Below are positions 26,742 through 34,681 of a stretch of DNA of 64,000 nucleotides, piece by piece. Position numbers and translations under genes: made by a program. The stretch is from PWQG01 sp040882255 (GTDB lineage: Bacteria; Pseudomonadota; Gammaproteobacteria; Pseudomonadales; Pseudohongiellaceae), in the NCBI GenBank assembly GCA_040882255.1, contig JBBEBP010000016.1, positions 558,001 through 622,000 on the forward strand, written 5' to 3'. Position 1 is the first letter of the stretch; the number at the start of each line of letters is the position of its first letter. Below the pieces are notes generated by a model, which was given only the letters and a program-made list of their open reading frames with translations, was not told the DNA's origin and searched no databases.

Positions 26742-28727
26742 TCACTGACCCGAGAGCGCTTCATTGGGTGACATGCCGTCACTGGCCATCAATTGCTGGA
26801 ACTGCTCGAACTCCAGCCCGCCGGACTTGTTCTTGTCCAGCATCGTGAAGGGCAGTGCCAGCGATTCCCGTGAGCGCTCGGGCATTTCGTCCAGCGCCAC
26901 CTTGCCATCCATGTTCTCGTCCATGAAACCCATGGCCAGCGATGTCAGGTAGGCGCTTTTGTCGATCTCGTGATCATCCGGCCGTGATTCCGCATACCGG
27001 AACGAAATACCACCATACAGCATCTCCTGCCAGGTCTGTTCACCGAAACGCACGTCCACTTCGGGGTCCGGATTGGTCTCGTTGTTGGGCGAGTTGTCGT
27101 AGGCGGTCCGATGAATCACCTTCGTGCCGGCCGGCACCTCGATGGGCTCCTGGAACTGGAAGTAGCGCTGCCAGTTGAAATCATAGTTGGGCACCGACAA
27201 GACCAGCTCTTCACGGCCGTCCGGGTACTGTAGAGAAAAACTGGACGAGCGCCCGCGATAATGGGCGTGCGGGAACAGGCTGTAGATCACGGCATCCCGG
27301 CGGAACTCGTAGTACGCAGACTCGGTATGCTCCGGGTCGCCGGCCGGAATGTCCAGGTTGGTATCAAGGATGGCGTAGTGCTGCAGGACATGCTCGGGGG
27401 CCTCATCCGCGAAATACAGACCGATCTTCGTCTGGTCCGTGGTCGCCTTTCCGTAGGTTGTATAGTGCATCTGTGTATAGAACGAGGAATCGGCGGGAAC
27501 GTAGACGCCATTGCCCTCGGGGTAGATATAGGTCTCGTTACCGGGCACGAACGTCATCAACTGCGGCTGCAGCAGCGCTTCACCCGAATCCGAATCCTGG
27601 GCCAGGCTGGAACTTTCGCCGAATGTCGAAATCGCGTGGTGCACCACCTGCCGGTCACCCGGCACGATCTGTACCGCCTCCACCCAGACGTCTCGATCCA
27701 GCGGATTCTTCACCTCGAAGTACTGGTAATCCAGCACGCCCGTGGCGGGGACTTCAAAGGCCGGCAGGTCGACCACCAGGTCCGGTTCACCCCTCTCCCA
27801 CTGCGTATCATCCCACTCATGCTCGGCCAGGGGGTCGGGGCCGTCACCACGCGGGGCACCGGCATCGATCCAGTGAACCAGCGTGCGCGCCTGCTCGTCG
27901 CTGAGACTCAGGTCATGACGGAATTCACCGACTTCCGGGTCAGCGTGCCAGGGCGGCATGCGTTTGGTCAGCACGGTTTCCCGGATCATCGGCGAGAAAC
28001 CCTGCACCATCGCGTGCCCTGTCATGGCCCAGGGACCAATGCCCCCGGGCCGGTGACAATCGGCACACTTCTCCTGGAGCATGGGAGCGATGGTTTCGCT
28101 GTAGGAAATCTGTTCGTGCGCTTCCCGCTCGGCCGCATCCGGCAGGTCAAACGCCAGGGCACGGAATGCCTCCGGCATATCAACCGAAGCGCGTGACACG
28201 GATTGTTCGGCGAGATGGCTGGCAAGCGCGTCGGCCAGCAGCGTCGTTTCTCCGTCCGTCACCGGCCCCCGGTAGATAACATCCCAGCGGTGCGTATCCA
28301 GCACCAGCGCCTGCCCGGGATACTCCAGCCCCAGGGATTCAGCCACCAGTCTGCTTCGATCATTGAGTACCGGGAAAGTCACCTCATTGCGCTCGGCATC
28401 GGCCCGTAACACGTCACGGTCCTGGCCTTCCACGGCATTGATCAGAAACACTTCGACACCGGAGTACTCGCCGGTCGCCGCCTCCAGCGAGCGGATGGCT
28501 TCCGTCACAGCGTTCTCACCGGCACGATGCCCCATCAGGACCACGGCGTTGGCGTAGTCGTGGTAGTACAGCTCAACCGCCTTGCCCTGGTGGTCGATCA
28601 GTGTGAAATTTCCTGCCCTCTCTTGGCCATGCGCCAATGCGGCGGGAATCACCATCAGGGCGGCCAGTAGGTGCCATCCCGCCCGACCGGAACTTCGTGA
28701 CAGAATCTGACTGATGAATCGGTACAT
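26742..28727 (-). CDS. redoxin-like / cytochrome c / copper type II monooxygenase / EF-hand protein
   Basis: A 661-residue exported protein with four modules. After the signal peptide comes a thioredoxin-fold (redoxin) domain to about 190 with no active-site cysteine; then a haem c domain (CADCH, 221-225); then a peptidylglycine-monooxygenase-like pair of copper domains; then a tail with EF-hand loops. All six copper ligands expected by comparison with PHM can be placed: His363-His364, His421, His487 and His489, and Met569. EF loop 1 (603-614) is textbook; loop 2 (631-642) has Gln at the last ligand place. The ATG at 28727 follows GGAG. Substrate unknown. The palindrome at 28861 lies 134 bases upstream. 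Confidence 0.88.
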   Translation of the reverse strand: MYRFISQILSRSSGRAGWHLLAALMVIPAALAHGQERAGNFTLIDHQGKAVELYYHDYANAVVLMGHRAGENAVTEAIRSLEAATGEYSGVEVFLINAVEGQDRDVLRADAERNEVTFPVLNDRSRLVAESLGLEYPGQALVLDTHRWDVIYRGPVTDGETTLLADALASHLAEQSVSRASVDMPEAFRALAFDLPDAAEREAHEQISYSETIAPMLQEKCADCHRPGGIGPWAMTGHAMVQGFSPMIRETVLTKRMPPWHADPEVGEFRHDLSLSDEQARTLVHWIDAGAPRGDGPDPLAEHEWDDTQWERGEPDLVVDLPAFEVPATGVLDYQYFEVKNPLDRDVWVEAVQIVPGDRQVVHHAISTFGESSSLAQDSDSGEALLQPQLMTFVPGNETYIYPEGNGVYVPADSSFYTQMHYTTYGKATTDQTKIGLYFADEAPEHVLQHYAILDTNLDIPAGDPEHTESAYYEFRRDAVIYSLFPHAHYRGRSSSFSLQYPDGREELVLSVPNYDFNWQRYFQFQEPIEVPAGTKVIHRTAYDNSPNNETNPDPEVDVRFGEQTWQEMLYGGISFRYAESRPDDHEIDKSAYLTSLAMGFMDENMDGKVALDEMPERSRESLALPFTMLDKNKSGGLEFEQFQQLMASDGMSPNEALSGQ

Positions 28728-28860
28728 GGTTTGTACTCCGTTTCCGTCTCCAGGACGGCAATCTGCTTCAGGAAAAATGGAACCCGGGTTCATTATGTCA
28801 GGCAACGACCCTGCTGATACTGCACCAGAAGTTCAGTAACACTGGTGCGCCCGACAATTG

Positions 28861-28872
28861 TGAATGCATTCA
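28861..28872. promoter_or_regulatory. 12-bp palindrome TGAATGCATTCA, candidate operator (copy 2)
   Basis: Identical to the palindrome at 18485-18496 and 134 bases upstream of the leftward copper-monooxygenase gene. The flank to the right (T-rich, then TGCAGA and CGGA) also resembles copy 1 with small gaps. The right-hand neighbour is the 3' end of oxyR, so the leftward gene is the likely target. Confidence 0.5.
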
Positions 28873-28932
28873 TTTTATGCAGATACGGAGCATACGACAA
28901 GACAGACAAGCGGCTGCCGTCTCAGCTGCCCT

Positions 28933-29847
28933 TCATTCTGCCGCATCAAGCCCCGGCGTGTGCTGGCGGATGAAGTCGCCCAGCAGGCGGAACTCCTCCC
29001 CACGGGTACTGGCTTTGCGCCATACCAGACCGATCTGACGAAAACTGCCGGACTCCAGTGGACGAGTCTCGATCGAGGTATTGCCGAGCAATGAGCTGTT
29101 CACCGCCATCTCCGGCAGGTAGGTCACACCCAGATCGGCATCCACCATCTGGACCAGTGTGAGCAGACTGGTTGCGGTGATGCTGCTGACCTTGTCCGCA
29201 TTCTGGATACGGCAGGCGCTGAGCGCATGGTCACGCAGACAGTGCCCGTCTTCCAGCAACAGGATACTGTCACTGGGCAGATCATCGACATGGTGTTCCG
29301 TGGAACAGACGAAACGGCTGTCGCGGCGATGCGCCAGATGAAAGTGATCATCAAATAGCGGCATTTCCGTAACGTGCCGCAGTTCATAGGGCAGCGCGAT
29401 CAGGATCAGGTCGAGTTCACCCTCCATCAACCGCTGGTAGACGCGCGCGGTGAGATCCTCCTTGAGGTACAGCTTGAGATCCGGGTACGCCCCATGGAGC
29501 GCGGGCAGAACGGTCGGCAACAGGAACGGAGCGATGGTCGGAATGACTCCGAGTGTCAGCCTGCCTGTCAATGGCGCCTGGTTACCCCGGGCGATATCCA
29601 CCAGATCTTCCATATCCCGCAGGGTGACCCGCGCCTGGCGGGCGATCTCCCGCCCCAATGCCGTGATGGTGACATTCTTGTTGCTGCGATCGACCAATTG
29701 CACATTCAGCATGCTCTCCAGCTCCCGGATGGCCACGCTGAAGGCCGGCTGCGAAACGAAGCAGGCTTCCGCAGCCTTGCCAAAATGGCCGTGCTGGTCG
29801 AGTGCCACGAAGTACCGCAGCTGTTTGGTGGTGGGCAGATGATTCAT
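28933..29847 (-). CDS. oxyR: hydrogen-peroxide-sensing LysR-type regulator OxyR
   Basis: A 304-residue LysR-family activator. The N-terminal winged helix-turn-helix (about 1-65) includes GKAAEACFVSQPAFSVAIRELE. The peroxide-sensing cysteines are in LLLEDGHCLRDHALSAC (Cys203 and Cys212), nine residues apart as in E. coli OxyR (Cys199, Cys208), where their disulfide switches on transcription. It controls peroxide-defence genes in the family. No katG or ahpC lies next to it in this window; instead a possible small RNA is divergent from it. Confidence 0.95.
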   Translation of the reverse strand: MNHLPTTKQLRYFVALDQHGHFGKAAEACFVSQPAFSVAIRELESMLNVQLVDRSNKNVTITALGREIARQARVTLRDMEDLVDIARGNQAPLTGRLTLGVIPTIAPFLLPTVLPALHGAYPDLKLYLKEDLTARVYQRLMEGELDLILIALPYELRHVTEMPLFDDHFHLAHRRDSRFVCSTEHHVDDLPSDSILLLEDGHCLRDHALSACRIQNADKVSSITATSLLTLVQMVDADLGVTYLPEMAVNSSLLGNTSIETRPLESGSFRQIGLVWRKASTRGEEFRLLGDFIRQHTPGLDAAE

Positions 29848-29886
29848 AGCCTGACTATATCACTGTGTTCTATATAATTCATTTTA

Positions 29887-29911
29887 TTGATAACCCAGTG
29901 CCCCCTATACT
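29887..29911 (+). promoter_or_regulatory. candidate divergent promoter beside oxyR
   Basis: TATACT (29906-29911) is a good minus 10 box. TTGATA (29887-29892) lies only 13 bases upstream, so the minus 35 is either badly spaced or absent, as in many activator-dependent promoters. It would fire rightward from near 29918. Confidence 0.35.
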
Positions 29912-29917
29912 ACGCTC

Positions 29918-30016
29918 AATGTCTTCAACCACGCACCGCGCGTTGTTGCCCCGACAGGAAGGTACGCAAGCTCCCTCAAGCCGGTACGCAATCAGGCGGA
30001 TACCGGCTTTTTTTTT
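29918..30016 (+). ncRNA. candidate small RNA divergent from oxyR
   Basis: A predicted transcript of about 100 nt between a minus 10 box (29906-29911) and a strong intrinsic terminator (29978-30016). It has no credible reading frame. E. coli OxyS is a 109-nt RNA divergent from oxyR with the same layout, but OxyS is known only from enterobacteria and no sequence match is claimed. The terminator could instead stop transcription before the exported-protein gene at 30088. Confidence 0.35.
29978..30016 (+). terminator. strong intrinsic terminator between oxyR and the next gene
   Basis: AAGCCGGTA (29978-29986) pairs perfectly with TACCGGCTT (30001-30009), followed by an unbroken run of T to 30016. 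No annotated plus-strand gene lies immediately upstream, so it must end a short transcript starting after the oxyR start. Confidence 0.85.
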
Positions 30017-30087
30017 ATGAGCGCCTTTATTGCTATACTCGACGGCCCGATCCGACGGCACACTCCCGGGAGGAACCTCTCATCACC

Positions 30088-30528
30088 ATGCCCGATTATT
30101 CAATACCGCGTTTTCTGTTCTGCCTCATGACCGGGCTGGCCTGCGCCGGGTTCGTTTCCGCCCAGAACGAACCGCGCGACGAATCGGACCAACCGTCCGC
30201 TGCGGAGACCCGCTGGAACGGGCAATGGTCAGCGGAAGGGCTTGCCTTCGTAGTGCAGGCAAGGACCAGTGCGGACCACCTTGACGTCAGTCCCGTAGAG
30301 CCGGCCGAGCAGGGATGGATCACCCGAAACGGCCGAATCCGCAATGATACCGCGACCATCGAGGTCGAATATCAGGGCGTCACGGCCACCGCGCTGATCC
30401 AGCTGATGGCGGACGATACGGCGATCGCACGGGCCCTCTCCTGCCAGCCCGACTATCATGTAATCTGCACGCTGGTACGCAATCAACAGGCACGTTTCCA
30501 CCGCCTGCCCGCATCCACCGGCGAGTGA
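30088..30528 (+). CDS. exported protein of unknown function
   Basis: A 146-residue protein with a Sec signal peptide (about 1-26, ending FVSAQN). The mature domain is mostly beta-predicted (WNGQWSAEGLAFVVQAR, then TATIEVEYQGVTATALIQL) and has two cysteines near the C-terminus (ALSCQPDYHVICTLV) that could form a disulfide. No family is recognised. The ATG at 30088 is the only start that gives a signal peptide; GGGAGG lies about 13 bases upstream. It is convergent with the ClpP-like gene. Confidence 0.75.
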   Translation: MPDYSIPRFLFCLMTGLACAGFVSAQNEPRDESDQPSAAETRWNGQWSAEGLAFVVQARTSADHLDVSPVEPAEQGWITRNGRIRNDTATIEVEYQGVTATALIQLMADDTAIARALSCQPDYHVICTLVRNQQARFHRLPASTGE

Positions 30529-30561
30529 CTCACCACTAATTCCCGATGTAATTCCCGGCTG

Positions 30562-31152
30562 TCAGCTCTTCAGCTCAGAGACCGATTTTACGCAGCGTCC
30601 GACGATACCGTACTCGATAGCTTCGTCAACGGTCATCCAGTAATCGCGATCAGTATCCTTGCTGACACGCTCGATGGGTTGGCCGGTCTCCTCGGCAATC
30701 AGACGGTTGATCCGCTCCCGCATCTTGATGATCTGCTCCGCCTGGATCTTGATATCGGATGCCACCCCGCGTGAACCGCCGGAAGGTTGGTGCATCAGGA
30801 AGCGGGTGTTGGGCAGGGCATAACGATTCTCCCGGCTTGCCGCCAGATAGATGTTGGTGGCGGCGCTGGCCACCCAGCCAGTGCCCACCACTCGGACTTT
30901 CGGCCCGATGAACTTGATCATGTCGTAGATCACATCACCGGACTCGACATGCCCGCCGGGTGAGCTGATATACAAGGTCACGGGGTCATCACCGTCGGCA
31001 GCCAGCGCCAGTAGTTTTTCCGTGACACTGCGCGCCACCGAATCGTTGATCTCTCCGAATATCGTCACTGCGCGGGATTTAAACAGCTTCTCGTCAATCA
31101 GGCTGTTGCGGGACGGCTTGGCGGATTCATTGTCCGAGGACAGGGTCGACAT
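30562..31152 (-). CDS. ClpP-family serine peptidase (divergent paralogue)
   Basis: A 196-residue ClpP-fold peptidase. The triad can be placed: Ser96 in GWVASAATN, His121 in FLMHQPSGG and Asp170 in DTDRDYWM. The nucleophile context is ASAA rather than the usual ASMG/ASMA, and the start lacks a standard propeptide. clpX and tig are not adjacent, so this is likely a second ClpP rather than the housekeeping one. It lies 7 bases after the RND protein gene on the same strand and may be co-transcribed. Partner ATPase unknown. Confidence 0.88.
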   Translation of the reverse strand: MSTLSSDNESAKPSRNSLIDEKLFKSRAVTIFGEINDSVARSVTEKLLALAADGDDPVTLYISSPGGHVESGDVIYDMIKFIGPKVRVVGTGWVASAATNIYLAASRENRYALPNTRFLMHQPSGGSRGVASDIKIQAEQIIKMRERINRLIAEETGQPIERVSKDTDRDYWMTVDEAIEYGIVGRCVKSVSELKS

Positions 31153-31159
31153 AAAACGT

Positions 31160-33646
31160 TTACTCCATTTCTTGCCGGGTCACCTGTTCGGGGCCCAGCG
31201 GTTTGAACGTGATCAACAATTGCGGCAGCAGCGTAAGCGCACCAATCAGGGCCACCAGCATGGCGATACTGGTCAGCAGCCCGAATACGATAGTGGGGAT
31301 GAAATTCGACAATACCAGTATCGAGAACCCGGCGACAATCGTCATCGATGTGAAGAACATGGCCCGGGCGATACTGTTGTGACAGAAGAACATGGTCTCC
31401 CGGTAGTTGCCGATGCGGTTGAACTCGCGCCGGAAGCGGTGCATGTAGTGGATGGTGTTGTCCACACCGATGCCGATGGATATCGCGGCGATGGTGATGG
31501 TCATGATGTCCAGCGGTATAGCCAGCCAGCCCATAAGACCCAGCACGAAGCCGGCCGCAATGATATTCGGGATGATGCAGAGCGCCGCCAGTGACGGAGA
31601 GCGGAACAGCACCAGGAACATGATCATGATGGCCAACAGGACCACCCCCAGAGTGAGGATCTGTGACTCGTAAAGGCTCTGCAGCACATTGTTGTACAGC
31701 ACCAGCATACCGGTCACATGAATCTGATCCGCACTGTATCCGAGCTCTTCCTGCAGCCCCTGCTCGACATCGCGGATCAACTGGTCGCGGTCCAGGTCCG
31801 GGTCGGATTCCATGACGCGAACATTGAACCGGGCCTGATTGTCCTCAATGGAGACAAAAGGAGTCAGCACCGTTTCGCGCAAGGTATCGGGCAGCATGTC
31901 GTACAGAACGGCCCACAGGAAGCTGTCCACCGGCTCGTCGCCATTGAGCTGTTCGGCCAGTTCCACGACCGCGCCGAAAGACAGCACCTTGCCGGTCTGG
32001 GGATGCGCGTCCAGGAACTGGTGAATACGCTGCAACTCGTCCATCCGGTCGCCAGTGAACCAATAGGCCTCGCTGCTCTCCTCATCCCCGTCATCCCACC
32101 AGGCACCCCCTTCTTCCTCCTCAGGGGCCTCCTCACCACTGCCGGACAGATCCACGACCACGTCCATGGCCAGGGTTCCACCGAGCTTCTGGTCGATCAG
32201 CTCCATGCCCTGGTGAATTTCGGTGTCTTCGCTGAAGTAATTGATGAAGGCGTTCTCCACCTCCAGCCGGCTCACTCCCACCAGACTGACGGCCAGCACC
32301 ACCCCGTAGACCCACAACACATGACCGCCGGCCCGGTCCGTGAGCCGGGCCAGCCCGTCGGTGAACGGCAATGGACTGGCGGCGCCGTAATCTTTCTTCT
32401 CGACCGGCAGCAGCGACATCATCGCCGGGAAGAGCAGGAACACCACCAGCAGCGCCGCGGCCACACCCATCACCATCATCCAGCCGAAAGAAATGATCGG
32501 GTTGATCCCGCTGACCAGCAAGGAGCCGAACGCCACGATGGTGGTCAGCGCTGTGTAGAGGCAGGGCCGGAACATGACCAGCACGGCATGGCGCAGCTGT
32601 CTTGCCTGACTGGAGTGGTGGCGAGTACTGCGCAGCTCCCGGTAACGCACGATCAGGTGCACGGTCAGGGAGATGGTGATGATCATCAGCAGGGAAATGA
32701 AGTTGGAGGATACAACGGTGACCCGCCAGTCCATCATCCCCAGGATACCGACCACGATGACGCCAGCGACGGCGCAGCAGGCCAGTGGCAGGAACACCCA
32801 GCGTAGCCGCCGGAAGATGACGCCCAGCGCCACGACAATGAACGCCAACACCCCCAGGCTGAACGTCGCCAGATCACTCTGCACAAACGTCACCAGGTCG
32901 TCGGCGATCATCGGAGCGCCCCCCAGGTAGAGGGTCGCCTCGTCCCGGTACTGATCGAGAATGCCACGGATCCGGGCAATGTCCTCGTGCCGCTGCTCGG
33001 ATGACTCCAGGCTGTAGGTGTCAAAAGCGTCGGACACCTCTCTCAGCTCCTGCCTTTCGTCCGACGTCAACCCCTCAGCCGCCTGCTTCTCGCGCAGCTC
33101 GGTGCGTCGGCCGATCAGCTCGAAATAACGCTCATCGAAACGGAAATTGGCCTGTAGTGCCGTGGTCCCACCGTCCGGGCTGACCACGGCGTTACGGAAA
33201 ATCGGGGACTGCGTGATCTCCTCGCGGGCCGCGTCCAGGTCGATACCCTCGGTGAGCACCGTGTCATAATCACTGGAAATCCCTGTCAGCCGGGTATCGC
33301 CAAAAACCGGCACATCCAGCAGACTGGTGACGGATTCGATCCGCTCCAGGTCCAGCAGATCCTCACGCAGGCGCTGCAGCATTTCCAGCGCAGGCGGCGA
33401 GAACAGGGCTTCGTCCGGGGTCACTGCGACAATCACCGAGTCCTGTACCCGATAACGCTCGCTGATCTGTCTGGAGTACGCCAGATCCTCGTCCCCTTCC
33501 ATCATCAGGGAGTCGGCCGAGACATCCAGCCGGAAGTACTGTGCATACCAGCCGAAAAGGGCGAGTGTGGCCATTAGCAGCGCCACCACCAGCCAGGGGC
33601 GGTCGAATACCAGTGAGCAATACAACTGTCTCAAGCGAGAACGCAT
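31160..33646 (-). CDS. RND/MMPL-family membrane protein
   Basis: An 828-residue inner-membrane protein with the duplicated MMPL layout: a single helix, a periplasmic loop of about 200 residues, five helices, then the same again. The first loop starts RLDVSADSLMMEGDEDLAYSR, and the second halves have GIGVDNTIHYMHRFRREF and VVMTRV-type charged helix ends typical of hydrophobe exporters (hopanoid, lipid). The second loop has a very acidic insertion (EEAPEEEEGGAWWDDGDEES). There is no membrane-fusion or outer-membrane partner. The ATG at 33646 follows GGAAGGA. A second, shorter family member lies at 35570-37945. Confidence 0.88.
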   Translation of the reverse strand: MRSRLRQLYCSLVFDRPWLVVALLMATLALFGWYAQYFRLDVSADSLMMEGDEDLAYSRQISERYRVQDSVIVAVTPDEALFSPPALEMLQRLREDLLDLERIESVTSLLDVPVFGDTRLTGISSDYDTVLTEGIDLDAAREEITQSPIFRNAVVSPDGGTTALQANFRFDERYFELIGRRTELREKQAAEGLTSDERQELREVSDAFDTYSLESSEQRHEDIARIRGILDQYRDEATLYLGGAPMIADDLVTFVQSDLATFSLGVLAFIVVALGVIFRRLRWVFLPLACCAVAGVIVVGILGMMDWRVTVVSSNFISLLMIITISLTVHLIVRYRELRSTRHHSSQARQLRHAVLVMFRPCLYTALTTIVAFGSLLVSGINPIISFGWMMVMGVAAALLVVFLLFPAMMSLLPVEKKDYGAASPLPFTDGLARLTDRAGGHVLWVYGVVLAVSLVGVSRLEVENAFINYFSEDTEIHQGMELIDQKLGGTLAMDVVVDLSGSGEEAPEEEEGGAWWDDGDEESSEAYWFTGDRMDELQRIHQFLDAHPQTGKVLSFGAVVELAEQLNGDEPVDSFLWAVLYDMLPDTLRETVLTPFVSIEDNQARFNVRVMESDPDLDRDQLIRDVEQGLQEELGYSADQIHVTGMLVLYNNVLQSLYESQILTLGVVLLAIMIMFLVLFRSPSLAALCIIPNIIAAGFVLGLMGWLAIPLDIMTITIAAISIGIGVDNTIHYMHRFRREFNRIGNYRETMFFCHNSIARAMFFTSMTIVAGFSILVLSNFIPTIVFGLLTSIAMLVALIGALTLLPQLLITFKPLGPEQVTRQEME

Positions 33647-33976
33647 ACAGCAGTCCTTCCGAGGGAAATCCCGTACCGGACGAGTGTCCGGCAATGCCGT
33701 GAACTATACCCCTTTCGGGGGCCTGATGACAGCACCGGACGCCCCGTCCGGCGTGTCCCTTGCGACACTTTGCCGCATGGAAAAATGCGGCCCGACATCG
33801 TAATCTGCCGGTCAGTGAGCGGCGTACAAACGGAGCCGGAAAACGGAACCACTTGTTTTTTCGCTCTTTTGCCTACAAATCGTTACAAAGCGGCTATTGA
33901 TGTACCTCAACAATCCTGCTTTGATAGATGGTAGTATCAAACCATACAAACCCGATACCACAGGAGGAGTGCTGTC
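33647..33976. other. 330-bp divergent intergenic region with a TTGATA/TATCAA dyad
   Basis: No gene is seen between the divergent RND and redoxin genes. TTGATA (33921-33926) and TATCAA (33935-33940) form a dyad with an 8-base spacer, 37 bases before the redoxin ATG; the first half could also be a minus 35 box, although no good minus 10 follows. The remaining DNA is AT-richer than its neighbours around 33850-33960, as expected for a promoter region. Confidence 0.4.
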
Positions 33977-34585
33977 ATGATGAACTCAGCCAGATCCATG
34001 ATCGCGTTATTGTTCGCTGCGGTTGCGTTGTTGCCGGCAGCGGCTCAGGCTCAGGGTGATTACCTGAAGACGGTGAAAGCTTTCGAGCTGTCGGACCAGT
34101 ACGGCGACATGCACACACTGGATGACTATGCCGACAAGGACTATGTGGTGATGTACATCCACGGCGCGGGCTGCCCGATTGCCCGGCTGGCCGTGCCGTC
34201 CTACAAGGAAATCCGTGCCAGCTACGCGGATGACAATATCGAGTTCATGATGCTTAACGCCTTCGTCCAGGACGACATCGAGCGCATCCGCAAGGAAGGC
34301 GAAGAATTCAATGTCGACATGCCCATCCTGAAGGATGCGGACCAGTCCGTAGCCAAATCCCTGGGCGTAGAACGCACTGCCGAAGTGTTCATCATCGACC
34401 CGGAAACCCGCGAGGTACACTTCCGCGGTCCGATTTCTGATCAATTCGGTTACGAAACACAACGTATCGATGCCTCCAGGCACTACCTGCGCGATGCACT
34501 GGAAACTGTGAAAGCAGGGGGCCGGGTCGATATGAGCGACATCCCGGACGCCAAGGGCTGCCTGGTCGGCTACTTCATGAGCTGA
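33977..34585 (+). CDS. exported stand-alone redoxin-domain protein
   Basis: A 202-residue protein with a Sec signal peptide (about 1-26, ending AAQAQ) and a thioredoxin-fold redoxin domain: YVVMYIHGAGCPIARLAVPSYKEIR carries one cysteine at the active-site turn, and VFIIDPETREVHFRGPISDQFGYET follows. It resembles the N-terminal module of the composite monooxygenase at 26742-28727, but keeps the cysteine which that protein lost, and it ends with a KGCLVGYF linker where the other continues into its cytochrome domain. GGAGGAG precedes the ATG. A redox or metal-handling role is inferred. Confidence 0.82.
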   Translation: MMNSARSMIALLFAAVALLPAAAQAQGDYLKTVKAFELSDQYGDMHTLDDYADKDYVVMYIHGAGCPIARLAVPSYKEIRASYADDNIEFMMLNAFVQDDIERIRKEGEEFNVDMPILKDADQSVAKSLGVERTAEVFIIDPETREVHFRGPISDQFGYETQRIDASRHYLRDALETVKAGGRVDMSDIPDAKGCLVGYFMS

Positions 34586-34620
34586 TTCCACAACGCCGGC
34601 GGCCATACCGCCAGAAACAG

Positions 34621-34655
34621 AAAAAGCCTGTTGCCAGGAGGCAACAGGCTTTTTT
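34621..34655. terminator. bidirectional intrinsic terminator
   Basis: A 15-bp perfect stem (AAAAAGCCTGTTGCC with its complement) around an AGGA loop, with T-runs on both strands. It ends the redoxin gene rightward and the ferredoxin-NADP reductase gene leftward. Confidence 0.92.
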
Positions 34656-34681
34656 CATGGCCACTCGACAGGCGCGACAGA

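Noticed and set aside
29846..29892. OxyR-binding site between oxyR and the candidate small RNA
   Set aside because: ATAG/CTAT-like tetramers are present, but the spacing (9, 15 and about 19 bases) does not fit the regular OxyR pattern of about 11.
31718..32806. 362-codon plus-strand open frame opposite the RND gene
   Set aside because: Antisense shadow; very rich in Gln and His, as expected from reverse reading of Leu-rich membrane codons.
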